Below the pieces are notes generated by a model, which made no database searches, was not told the origin of the DNA, and saw only the letters and a list, made by a program, of their open reading frames with translations. A DNA stretch of 64,000 bases from Isoetes taiwanensis (lineage: Eukaryota > Streptophyta > Lycopodiopsida > Isoetales > Isoetaceae): NCBI GenBank assembly GCA_021234155.1, contig JAJEKV010000002.1, forward strand, positions 32,977,645-33,041,644. Reading direction: 5' to 3'. This document shows, one piece after another, positions 8,518 through 17,930 of this stretch (within the stretch, counting starts at the first letter, position 1; each line of letters opens with the position of its first letter). A program made the translations under genes and the position numbers.

Positions 8518-8784
8518 CTAAACTTTACATTTCCCTCTTGCACAGTAACCAATCCTAATGCCATCAATAAAATAATGGAAGTCGTCAGCAATCTCCTCTG
8601 TCTCCATTAGCACTCTTAGCTCTGATAATGGCCATTCGCTTTCCATGGTGGCTGTATAAATGACTTCCTCCCCTCTCCATACTCGAATATCCACCGCATC
8701 GGAGTGTCTGTTATGGTCCTCAAAGCGGCTCCCAAAAGTTGTGCGACCTCTCTTTTTCTCTGTTTCCTTCGTTCTAGTTGACAA
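8518..8784 (-). CDS. Hypothetical small protein (unit 7)
   Basis: This minus-strand open frame of 88 codons has balanced, protein-like composition. It has a charged start (MSTRTKETEKKRGRTT), then VDIRVWRGEEVIYTATMESE and ELRVLMETEEIADDFHYFIDG. The alternation of acidic and hydrophobic residues would suit a small alpha/beta domain. I recognise no family. Neighbours on the same strand are the H3-like remnant downstream and a second open stretch (9077-8838) upstream, which may be its 5' part. It lies between elements H7 and H8. It may be only a fragment. Confidence 0.35.
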   Translation of the reverse strand: MSTRTKETEKKRGRTTFGSRFEDHNRHSDAVDIRVWRGEEVIYTATMESEWPLSELRVLMETEEIADDFHYFIDGIRIGYCARGKCKV

Positions 8785-8837
8785 TTAACATTATAAATAT
8801 TGTTTTGGAAGAAAGTATCTGAACTTAAAAGGAGGAC

Positions 8838-9077
8838 TTAACTACGCGGACCCTCGTTAGTTGACGGATGATTAGGTGGAATCGAACATCCAGTCGAAAC
8901 AAAAATAAGCCATCCACAAAATCGGCGGGGAGAAAGCACATTATATGTCTTGAGCTTTTCGAACTTCTGCGCCATCTGGAATATGTTAGCAAATACCTCA
9001 AGCGGTGTGAAGATTTTGAAACTCATCCTCACGCCTCCGTTTTCGGACATTCCCGCTTGCACCTCGTCACCATGCAT
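8838..9077 (-). CDS. Hypothetical small open frame, possible upstream exon of unit 7
   Basis: This 79-codon minus-strand frame starts MHGDEVQAGMSENGG and contains EVFANIFQMAQKFEKL. Composition is plausible for protein, but there is no motif. An open plus-strand frame overlaps it (8868-9149), so the coding strand is uncertain. I prefer minus because the neighbouring units are all minus. Confidence 0.2.
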   Translation of the reverse strand: MHGDEVQAGMSENGGVRMSFKIFTPLEVFANIFQMAQKFEKLKTYNVLSPRRFCGWLIFVSTGCSIPPNHPSTNEGPRS

Positions 9078-9394
9078 TTCTTCATTGCAATTACATTGTT
9101 CTCATTAGTCGTGGCTTACAAAGTTCACTTAAAGGGGCAATTCAACTAGGCCTCAAGCTCGGTTTTCGACCTTTACGTTATAATCATGTCCGTAAAACCA
9201 GATGCCTATACCCGCAAGGTCACGGCATCCATACCTTGAAAAGGACAATTCCGATGTCTATGTGATACGACGACAAGTACACTACTAATACTTTCGGCGG
9301 AATGACATCCACGACGCGTCGATAAACATAAACCCGCACAATAAATTTGTTTGTAAAAACGCGTGTCAACGAAAAGAAATGAAAAGATAAAGAA

Positions 9395-9460
9395 GATCAC
9401 ACGACGCCGAAACTATCTCACAGGTTAAGTAGGCGGCAGCTAGCTTGGCGTCGTGTGATC
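9395..9460. repeat. Inverted-repeat element H8
   Basis: The perfect 14-bp arms GATCACACGACGCC (9395-9408) and its exact complement (9447-9460) flank a 38-bp loop unrelated to the others. It marks the right end of the array of minus-strand units. No family member was seen after this point. Confidence 0.8.
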
Positions 9461-10165
9461 CGTTTAAGGTGGTTACCATTTGCGGGGCAATTTTGGGAAG
9501 TCGTTTTTGGTGGAGATTAGCTCTTTGGCCATATCGGAAGGGGTATATGCATGTCGTATTGTTATACTTTCCACTTTTCGGCCGCTAGAATTCAACTTGA
9601 ACTCTTTTATCCTACCTATCCAATGTGTCCGCGTCGCCTGATCGCTTTTGTCGCTTAACTCTATGCTCGCCCCTCGTTGATGGCAGCATACTCACCTGAA
9701 CCTATTGAGACAAAACCTCCCACTTCTTGACCTTGGGAGTTACGTAAATGGGGCAAGAACACGAAATTACCGGGGAGACATGGATTGCGGATGAGGAGTG
9801 AAGGCGGAGAGGATGCACGTAGAGGAGGCCCGGAGTGATCTGAAGTTTGGCGCCAAAATTTGACAAGGGAGTTGGTGGCGGCACGATGGCGGTCAAAGTC
9901 ACCATTATTTTGGGCGGCGAAGCGACTCCCAAAAAATACGGGCCATTAAAATGGTTGCAATAAAAGCGCAGGCATCCCCTATGAAAATACGCCATGTGGA
10001 TGCCAAGTAAGCCTGCTCATCCTTCTACCTGCCAAGTAATACTGACTTTCGTAAAAAAGGCGCAAACCTGATTGGTCCTGGCGAATCTGACGTGGAAATC
10101 TTTAGCCCAAGATAAGGGCCATTTTCAGACCCCAAATCCGCCCTAATGACCCATTGTGACTGCAG
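9461..10165. other. No supported gene
   Basis: A 97-codon minus-strand frame (9702-9995) has no recognisable motif. The sequence just before 10166 does not encode the upstream exons expected for the carrier gene that follows. Confidence 0.35.
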
Positions 10166-10445
10166 ATGGGATAATGGCAGCTCCAGTTCGGTACGATGGT
10201 ATGGTGGATGCTTTTAGAAAGACTGTAAGAAATGAGGGTTTTGGTGCACTTTACAAAAAGCTGCTTCCGAACTCTGTGAAGGTTGCCTTATTTTTAATGC
10301 TTAGTTTGTTACCCTCCTTACGCCTATTGATAACATTTGATGTTGACTTAATCTGTTGTAGGTTGTGTCATCTATAGCTTTAGCATTTGTGACATATGAA
10401 ATCATGGAGGACCTCCTTGGAATTAAGATTCGGATAACTGATTAG
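10166..10445 (+). pseudogene. Mitochondrial adenine-nucleotide carrier (ADNT1-like), last two exons only
   Basis: Exon A (10166-10281, preceded by TGCAG) encodes RYDGMVDAFRKTVRNEGFGA and LYKKLLPNSVK. An 80-bp GT-AG intron (10282-10361) follows. Exon B (10362-10445) encodes VVSSIALAFVTYEIMEDLLG and IKIRITD, then TAG. These are the last repeat and C-terminus of a mitochondrial carrier (SLC25 family). The DAFRKTV-EGFGALYK and SIALAFVTYE signatures match the plant ADNT1 type, which exchanges AMP/ADP/ATP across the inner membrane. The usual PSIA is SSIA and YKGL is YKKL. About 85% of the protein is missing upstream, so this is a captured or translocated gene end rather than a working gene. Confidence 0.75.
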
Positions 10446-10800
10446 GTGGTCTTTTTTTTTTGTAACCCCTTTGGTTTATGAATTACAGAGCTTGAATCTG
10501 AGCTCCTTGGAGTTGATATCCAGATTACTGATTAGGTGGTCTTTTTTTGTAACCCTTCTGGTTTATGAGTTATAAAGCTTAAATCCAGCTTCCTTTCAAA
10601 TGCTGCCCTTATTTGTTGAGATTTGGATAACTGATTAGGTGGTCTTTTTTTGTAACCCCTCTGGTTTATGAATTACAGAGCTTGAATCTGACCTCATTGG
10701 AGTTGAGATTTGGATTACTGATTAGGTGGTTTTTTTTTGCAACCCTTCTGATTTATGAGTTTCAAAGCTTGAATTCAGCTTGCTCTCAAATGTGCCCTTA
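10402..10800 (+). repeat. Four-copy tandem repeat of the carrier stop-codon region
   Basis: The block ending in ACTGATTAGGTGGT, which includes the carrier's last codons, its stop and the first 3' UTR bases, recurs with ATTAGGT at 10441, 10531, 10634 and 10721. Each copy is followed by a T-run, TGTAACCC and TTTATGA. Copies 1 and 3 resemble each other, as do 2 and 4, so the array grew by duplication of a roughly 190-bp dimer. Confidence 0.8.
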
Positions 10801-11387
10801 TTTGTCCCTGATAATTGCAGATTTACTACTTTGTTGTTGGCTTTTGTTCTTGATTCAGCGTGTGTATACCTTAATAATTTTGTGAATATTCTATAGAAGA
10901 CACTAACACTCATTTATAAGCATTTTGCAGAACTCAATTATGAAATATCATTATATTAGGGAGAAACAAGATGAAACGAGCAAATATCCCTCCTAAACAC
11001 TCGGATGGTTGTTTCAGTACCAAAAATGAGGGGGGTGGTGAACAACACCAAATAAGACATACGACAAATAAGAATTGAATTTAGTAGATTGTTGAACACC
11101 ACTGATCACATGAATTTTGATTGTGTTTTCATTTGTCACATATAGATGTGCCATCTATCTTAAAGACTAAAGAAAGTGAGAAAGTAGATACCAAAAAGGC
11201 CAATCCATTTAGGCAAATGGAATTTCCTTTCATGAGAAAGAAAGATGAGGGAAGATGCAATACCAACTAATATGGTCATGCCAACCAATCCACGTTGAGA
11301 GTTGTTGTAAACAACATTGTGTATATGGTCCTATTTTCTAAGCCATGGAAAAAATTCTACTTATTGTTATTTAACTAACTCTATATG
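10801..11387. other. No supported gene
   Basis: AT-rich non-coding sequence following the carrier fragment. No motifs are recognised. Confidence 0.4.
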
Positions 11388-11436
11388 CTCCATAGTTTTC
11401 CTTGCACTCCATAGTTTTCCTTGCACTCCATAGTTG
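11388..11436. repeat. 19-bp tandem repeat, about 2.6 copies
   Basis: The unit CTCCATAGTTTTCCTTGCA occurs at 11388-11406 and 11407-11425, followed by a partial third copy. Confidence 0.8.
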
Positions 11437-11574
11437 GCCATAGTAGAAGCAAGCCCTGCGCTACACCTCCTATTACATATGCGCTTGATTGTACATGTAA
11501 GATGCCACATGTTATATGAATAAAATAAACTTGCCAAGACATTTGCATCTTCTATTTCATTTGATCAATAAATT

Positions 11575-11711
11575 ATTTATCCAAATGCAGGAATATATGA
11601 TTGGAAGGCTAATTCATGTGGTATCTGTGGACTGCCATGCATATTTATCCAAATGCCAGAATATATTGCTGGAAGGTTAATTCATTCGATAGCTGTGGAC
11701 TGCCATCTGCA
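11575..11711. repeat. 68-bp direct repeat, two copies
   Basis: ATTTATCCAAATGC, then GGAATATAT-type sequence, GGAAGG and CTGTGGACTGCCAT recur with a 68-bp shift (11575 and 11643). The copies differ at several positions. Confidence 0.7.
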
Positions 11712-11911
11712 TATGATGCTTCTAATGCCATCAGTTGTAGCTTCCATAGATGTTCAGATTAGAACTGAAGAACCTCCAATGCAAGGAAGAGCCATTTGAT
11801 AGCTCTAGATCAGTTGCTCATTCTGTAATTTATATCTCATACTTTTATTCTTAGAATGCAATATGTAGTATAATACAGGGGGTTTTCTTTGTGTTTTTGT
11901 ACGCTTTTCAC

Positions 11912-12437
11912 TATGCTTTGAAAGCCCTATTTGCATGTTACATATAGAAAATAGATCATTCCATTTGCCATGCATCCATAGAAATGTGGAATGTGGCATA
12001 TTATTGCATTGCAAACACTTCTGGGCAAAGTTGTAATTTTCAATATCCTGGAGAGACTACAGATGATCTTTAGATAAGATGATTTGCAAAACATCAGATA
12101 GGCCATGGCTATTAAATCAACGTAAGGCCACTAAAACTTCCAACAAAGGACTACTCATGTCAAAACTTGAGTTAACTTCAAAGATACTATGGCAATTAAA
12201 TCAACGAGGGAAGTAAATTCCAACAATCACGTTCTCTCAATCACTTCAAAGGTACTATGGCTTTTAAACTAGCATGAAGGACCACAAACTCCAGAGCAGG
12301 ACAGCTAAGATGAAAAAAAACATGAGTTAACTTTCTCTTATCCCTCTAGCCTCCCACCGTAGATGTAGTGACAATTCTAGTTCTGATTCTTAATTCTAAT
12401 TCTATTTCATTTCTCTTTCTCCCAGATTCTATATAGG
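11912..12437 (+). repeat. Partial copy of the 13.7 kb / 15.2 kb repeat
   Basis: The stretch from GCTTTGAAAGCCCTATTTGC to CCCAGATTCTATATAGGT matches 13668-14179 and 15228-15727 nearly base for base. It is the first of three copies. Unlike the other two, it is not followed by the GCAAGAATG segment, so its right edge defines a breakpoint near 12438. Confidence 0.75.
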
Positions 12438-12663
12438 TGTTAAAGCAAGTGAGGCTGAAAATTATCAAATATTCGTCGCTAAGAACATAGATGTTAACAT
12501 AATCTGCAACCCTAGTAAAAAAATACAGTTCGCTGCCAGTAGATAACAAAAGTACATGTTATATATGCCCAATCCAAAGTGAACAAAAAATTGATTGATT
12601 GCAACCAACAATGGGCCTTCGTTTCTTGAAAAGTCATCATGCCTTATGCACAATGATAGCATT

Positions 12664-13095
12664 TCAATCAAGTTTCTCCAAAATCTTCTCTTCATCTGCT
12701 GCTCCAAGCAAGTGAACAATTTTTCCTTTAACTTGGTGACCTTGGGGCATAACCACAATAATGTGGATGACTTGTTCTGCATATACAATAGCACCACTAT
12801 TCTTTCCACCAAAGATGTAACTAGTTGTCCCTGGATGAGTATTTCTATTGCCCTCATATCTTTTAAAGTACTTTCCCTCAAGAACTTCATCACCTTTCAC
12901 AAATCTATTCCCATGTGCATCAACCATATCTTCTTGAAGAGCATGCTTTGGGACTGAGCATAGCACCAGCCAAAACATATCACCATCTTCGTTGTCAACT
13001 GGGGCCTCAACTGCAAATATTGTCCCAATACCTACGAGATCAACAAGAGGCTTTAATATGCTTGATCTTCTCTTTGTTTGGGTCCCATAGACCAA
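12664..13095 (-). CDS. Unidentified protein fragment, possibly transposon-related
   Basis: This minus-strand open frame of 143 codons has a convincing protein-like texture. It includes DMFWLVLCSVPKHALQEDMV, DAHGNRFVKGDEVLEGKYFK and VIHIIVVMPQGHQVKGK. The FWLVLC, W/HGN-F-KGD-V-GKY pattern suggests a small beta-rich domain. I recognise no family, but similar stretches are, as far as I recall, found near plant transposons. An overlapping minus frame (12465-12893) and a plus frame are less plausible. The right end (13054-13095) lies inside the 1.57 kb tandem duplication, and its partner copy at 14641 does not carry the rest of the frame, so the gene is broken by that duplication. Confidence 0.4.
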   Translation of the reverse strand: MVYGTQTKRRSSILKPLVDLVGIGTIFAVEAPVDNEDGDMFWLVLCSVPKHALQEDMVDAHGNRFVKGDEVLEGKYFKRYEGNRNTHPGTTSYIFGGKNSGAIVYAEQVIHIIVVMPQGHQVKGKIVHLLGAADEEKILEKLD

Positions 13096-14640
13096 TTGAT
13101 CTTTGTGAACAATAAAATAAATTCATTTAAGCCACAAAAAAAGAAAAAAAAAAAAAAGAAAAGAAAAGATCTTCGGGTCACTGTTCTTATGTTGTGTAGC
13201 CCTCTTGCTGGATAGCAGCACAGGATTGCCTACTATCTCCATCATTATTTGGCTTATCCATAAATGAGTAGAGGAAAGGATATCGATATACATGATATAT
13301 TGCAGAAGATGTATTGTCTAAAAGTGCCATAGATATGCAGACATGAAGAAAACATTTAAATTTCTTACTGAGTTTTTTTAAACTCCCTATCAGTGTTCAA
13401 ATTTTTGCACCATTACTGCACAATGAGCCCTCGGGGATCACCCACAAGAACCCCTGTGGACTATAGTGAGTTCAAGGTAGGATTATCCGCTTTGCACTAA
13501 AAGTAGAGGAGTTAAGTAATATTAGGTCATTTTTGGTGCTATCAATCTGACTTCATTCTATAGGATCTAGTTGCCAAAATTAGAACTGCGATAAGGTATT
13601 TTGGAGTAATGTAGACAATTTTTTCCATTTTGAATTGAACCAGACAATGGAGCAACAATTCAATGGTGCTTTAAAAGCCCTATTTGCGTGTTACATATAG
13701 AAAATAGATCATTCCATTTGCCATGCATCCATAGAAATGTGGAATGTGTATATTATTGCATTGCAAACACTTCTGGGCAAAGTTGTAATTTTCAATATCC
13801 TGTACAGATGATCTTTAGATAAGATTATTTGCAAAACATCAGATAGGCTATAGTTATTAAATCAACATAAGGCCACTAGAAATTCCAACAAAGGACTACT
13901 CATGTCAAAACTTGAGTTAACTTCAAAGATACTATGGCTATTAAATCAACGAGGGAAGTAAATTCCAACAATCACGTTCTCTCAATCACTTCAAAGGTAC
14001 TATGGCTTTCGAACTAGCATGAAGGACCACAAACTCCAGAGCATGACAACTAAGATGAAAAAACATGAGTTAACTTTCTCTTATATCTCTAGCCTCCCAC
14101 CATAGATGTAGTGACAATTCTAGTTCTGATTCTTAACTCTAATTCTCTTTCATTTCACTTTCTCCCAGATTCTATATAGGTCGAGGGCTTGCAAGAATGC
14201 CCTTCCCATTTATGTTCCACATCACATCCATGTCATACAACTGCCTACACGATTCTTGAAGAAATTGAGTTTGATGTGAACATCCTAATATTGCATTGCA
14301 AACACTTCTAAGCAAGTTGTTCACGGCATCGGCATCAGATACGCTATGGGTATTAAATCAACATGAGGCTACTAAAAATTCCAACAAAGAACTACTCATG
14401 TCAAAACTTGGGTTAACTTCAAAGATACTATGGCTATTAAATCAACATGAGAGGAATAAATTCCAACAAAGGACACAACCTCAGTGGGGTTACTGGGATT
14501 GTATCTACAACAGATCATAGATATGCCCCCTATCAGGGCATTGAAATGTACCCTAATATATCATTATTATACTATTTGTCAGCATGCCAAGTTTTTCCCC
14601 TCAAAAAACCTTCGAAAGGAGAGTTTTTTAATCATGGCAA
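13054..14640 (+). repeat. Segmental tandem duplication, copy 1
   Basis: This begins at TAATATGCTTGATCTTCTCT (13054), and the same 20-mer recurs at 14641. Interior landmarks repeat in order with shifts of 1560-1587 bp: GAGCCCTCGGGGATCACCCA, CAATGGTGCTTTRAAAGCCC (13661 and 15221), CCCAGATTCTATATAGGTCG and AAACTTGGGTTAACTTCAAA. No gene was identified inside. Confidence 0.8.
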
Positions 14641-16016
14641 TAATATGCTTGATCTTCTCTTTGTTTGGGTCCCATAGACCAATTACTCCTCGTGGACAAT
14701 AAAAATACATTCATTTAACCCACAAAGAATGTGGAGGGGGATGATCTTCAAGTCACTGTTCTTATGTTGGGTAGCTCTCTTGCTGGATAGCGGCACATCG
14801 ATGCCTACTATCTCCATCATTGTTTGGCTTATCCATAAACGAGTAGAGGAAGGATAGCGATATACATGATATATCGCAGAAGGTGCCATAGATATGCAGA
14901 CATGAAGAAAACATTTAAATTTCTTAATGAGTTTCTTTAAAATCCCTATCAGTGTTCAAATTTCTGCACCATTACTACACAATGAGCCCTCGGGGATCAC
15001 CCACAAGAACCCCTGCGGACTGTAGTGAGTTCAAGGTAGGATTACCTGCTTCGCGCTAAAAGTAGAGTAGTTAAGTAAAATCAGGTCACTTTTGGTGCTA
15101 TCAATCTGACTTCATACTATAGGATGTAGTTGCCAAAATTAGAACTATGATAGGGTATCTTGGAGTAATGTAGACACTTTTTTCCATTTTGAATTGAAAT
15201 CAAACAATAGAACGACAATTCAATGGTGCTTTGAAAGCCCTATTTGCATGTTACATATATCCATTTGCCATGCATCCATAGAAATGTGGAATGTGGCATA
15301 TTATTGCATTGCAAACACTTCTGGGCAAAGTAATATCCTGGAGAGACTACAGATGATCTTTAGATAAGATGATTTGCAAAACATCAGATAGACTATGGCT
15401 ATTAAATCAACGTAAGGCCACTAAAACTTCCAACAAAGCACTACTCATGTCAAAACTTGAGTTAACTTCAAAGATACTATGGCTATTAAATCAACGAGGG
15501 AAGTAAATTCCAACAATCACGTTCTCTCAATCACTTCAATGGTACTATGGCTTTTGAACTAGCATGAAGGACCACAAACTCCAGAGCAGGACAGCTAAGA
15601 TGAAAAAAAACATGAGTTAACTTTCTCTTATCCCTCTAGCCTCCCACCGTAGATGTAGTGACAATTCTAGTTCTGATTCTTAATTCTAATTCTATTTCAT
15701 TTCTCTTTCTCCCAGATTCTATATAGGTCGAGGGCTGGCAAGAATGTCCTCCCCACTTCTGTTCCACATCACATCCATTGCATAACTGCCTACACGATTC
15801 TTTAAGAAATTGAGTTTGATGTGAACATCCTAATATTGCATTGCAAACACTTCTAAGCAAGTTGTGCAAGGCATCAGATACGCTATGGCTATTAAATCAA
15901 CATGAGGCTACTAAAAATTCCAACAAAGGACTACTCATGTCAAAACTTGGGTTAACTTCAAAGATACTATGGCTATTAAATCAACATGAGGGGAATAAAT
16001 TCCAACAAAGGATGAG
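14641..16016 (+). repeat. Segmental tandem duplication, copy 2
   Basis: Second copy of the 13054-14640 segment, with small indels, such as a shorter stretch after CATGTTACATATA near 15258. It ends about 210 bp before the oxidase start codon, so the duplication may have supplied part of that gene's upstream region. Confidence 0.8.
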
Positions 16017-16226
16017 AATCACATTCTGTCTACTATGGCTTCAGAACTAATATGAAGGACCACAAATTCCAGTACACGACAGCTAAGATGAGACGACATG
16101 AGTTAACTTCCTCTTGTCTCTCTCGCCTCCTTCGTAGCCATAGTGACGTGTCATTTATTTCATTTCTCTTGCCCCCTCTTTTTTCTTCCCAAATAAAGCT
16201 CACTTGCAAGTTCCACTTGGTGAAGC

Positions 16227-17930
16227 ATGGCTTGCCTTCATCTTCTAATCTTGGTCCTCCTCCAGCCTCTAGTGCACCAACTTAATGCTAGAACTTGGTG
16301 TATGCCACACCAGAATTGCTGGCCAACCCAGCAGGTGTGGATGGCATTTTCCAATTCTTTAAATGGCAGCCTCCTTAAGCCCCATCCATCTGCTTTCTAC
16401 TGCCACTGTCTCAACTACAATTCACAGCTATGCCAAATAGCCACTAACAATTGGACCAATGCTTTCTGGAGAGCTGATCAGGTGGGCTCCATGCAATATC
16501 CAAATTGGGAGGCTTTTGATGACCAAACCTGCCTGATTAACAGCGATCCAAACATACCTTGCTATCAAGGAGCGGTTCCAATTTATGCTGTAAACGTTGC
16601 AGACATTCAAGATGTGCAAGAGAGCCTAAAATTTGCAGCAAAATACAACATAAGGCTTGTGGTGAAGAACACAGGGAGTGATTTTCTGGGCAGAAGTAGT
16701 GCACCTGGATCTTTAAGTATATGGTTGCATAATCTGAAAAGGATTAGGTTTGACAAATCATTTGTGGCAGAAGGGCACTGTGGAAGGCAACAAGGTGTGG
16801 CAGCCCTAACGGCAGAAGCAGGGGTTCAATGGAGAGAATTATACGAGGTTGCAGACCAGAATGGGGTAGTGGTAGTTGGGTCACAGGGTTCTTCTGTTGG
16901 AGTCGCAGGAGGATATGTTCAAGGTGGAGGACATAGCGCCTTGTCTAGATACTATGGCCTGGCTGCAGATAATGTTTTGCAGTTTACCCTTGTAACTCCA
17001 GATGGGAAGATTAGAATTGCCAACATGTGCCAGAATCAAGAGCTCTTTTGGGCACTGCGCGGTGGCGGGGGAGGTACCTTTGGTGTGGTCATGTGGGTCA
17101 CATTTCGAACATTTCCTGCACTCCAAAATGTCATAGGTGCATCCTATCTTATCATTTCTAGTAATTCCTCGCAAATTCAGGACTTTGTCTACCAGTTCAC
17201 TACCAATACTCCGCAGTTAGCAGATTTTGGTTGGTCTGGCTACTTCACAATTGGCCTGTCTTACTTCTATCTCCAATACCTTGTACCTAACAAGAACTTA
17301 TCATCTGCACAAACATCTTTAGCTCCACTTCTAGAGTATGTCAATGCTCATCCTCAACTCAATCTCACTTACTCCTCTTTCAGCTCTTATCCATCCTTCC
17401 GAGCATGGCACACCTTTGCCCAATGCTCTATCAATCCTGGAGTCTGCACTGATCGCACAGGTTCAAACGTGATCCTTGCATCTCGTTTAATCCCTAGAAC
17501 TACAATTGTAGAGAAGCCTGCAACTCTCACTCAAATCTTCATGGATGGTTTAAGGAATGGATCAAGCAGTGTCAATGGCCATATGGTAGCAGGAGGCAAC
17601 GTAACGGACTACAGAAATGATGCTGTAAATCCTCCCTGGCGTAAGGCATTATGGGAACTTAGCTTTTCAATTGTGTTCCCGCAGAATTCTAGCGGCATGC
17701 AGACTAGAGCTTACATTGAGAAACTTAGCAGCATCAATTCACCATTGAGGAATTTGACACCTGAATCTGGAGCCTACTTGAACGAGGCAGATTACAATGA
17801 GCCCAATTGGCAACAAAGCTTTTTTGGGTGCAACTATCCCAGACTTCTGCAGATTAAGAAAAAGGTAGATCCTTCTGCTCTGCTAATTTGTCACTTCTGT
17901 GTTGGAAGCGAAGATGATCTCTTTGATTGA
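16227..17930 (+). CDS. Secreted FAD-linked oxidase, PCMH / berberine-bridge-like family (fungal-type)
   Basis: This is a single intronless frame of 567 codons. Residues 1-21 form a signal peptide (MACLHLLILVLLQPLVHQLNA). A CWP..W.AF motif (31-41) is followed by the FAD-binding PCMH domain (about 115-297). That domain carries IRLVVKNTGSDFLGRS (142-157), GSQGSSVGVAGGYVQGGGHS (218-237), YYGLAADNVLQF and FWALRGGGGGTFGV (274-287). The BBE C-terminal signature NEADYNEPNWQQSFFG is at 519-534. The family oxidises small molecules (alcohols, sugars, alkaloid precursors) using flavin and O2. The overall match is closest to secreted fungal FAD-linked oxidases. The residue normally His for covalent FAD attachment (NTGHD) is Ser151, and no CxxxG-type Cys is present in 218-227, so the flavin may be bound non-covalently. 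Several N-glycosylation sequons support secretion. It was probably acquired from a fungus, but this is inference. The substrate is unknown. Confidence 0.9.
   Translation: MACLHLLILVLLQPLVHQLNARTWCMPHQNCWPTQQVWMAFSNSLNGSLLKPHPSAFYCHCLNYNSQLCQIATNNWTNAFWRADQVGSMQYPNWEAFDDQTCLINSDPNIPCYQGAVPIYAVNVADIQDVQESLKFAAKYNIRLVVKNTGSDFLGRSSAPGSLSIWLHNLKRIRFDKSFVAEGHCGRQQGVAALTAEAGVQWRELYEVADQNGVVVVGSQGSSVGVAGGYVQGGGHSALSRYYGLAADNVLQFTLVTPDGKIRIANMCQNQELFWALRGGGGGTFGVVMWVTFRTFPALQNVIGASYLIISSNSSQIQDFVYQFTTNTPQLADFGWSGYFTIGLSYFYLQYLVPNKNLSSAQTSLAPLLEYVNAHPQLNLTYSSFSSYPSFRAWHTFAQCSINPGVCTDRTGSNVILASRLIPRTTIVEKPATLTQIFMDGLRNGSSSVNGHMVAGGNVTDYRNDAVNPPWRKALWELSFSIVFPQNSSGMQTRAYIEKLSSINSPLRNLTPESGAYLNEADYNEPNWQQSFFGCNYPRLLQIKKKVDPSALLICHFCVGSEDDLFD

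Noticed and set aside
1816-9460. CRISPR-like array from regularly recurring short repeats
   Set aside because: The repeats are inverted pairs at irregular distances of 0.2-2 kb with genes between them, in plant DNA. There are no direct repeats with short spacers.
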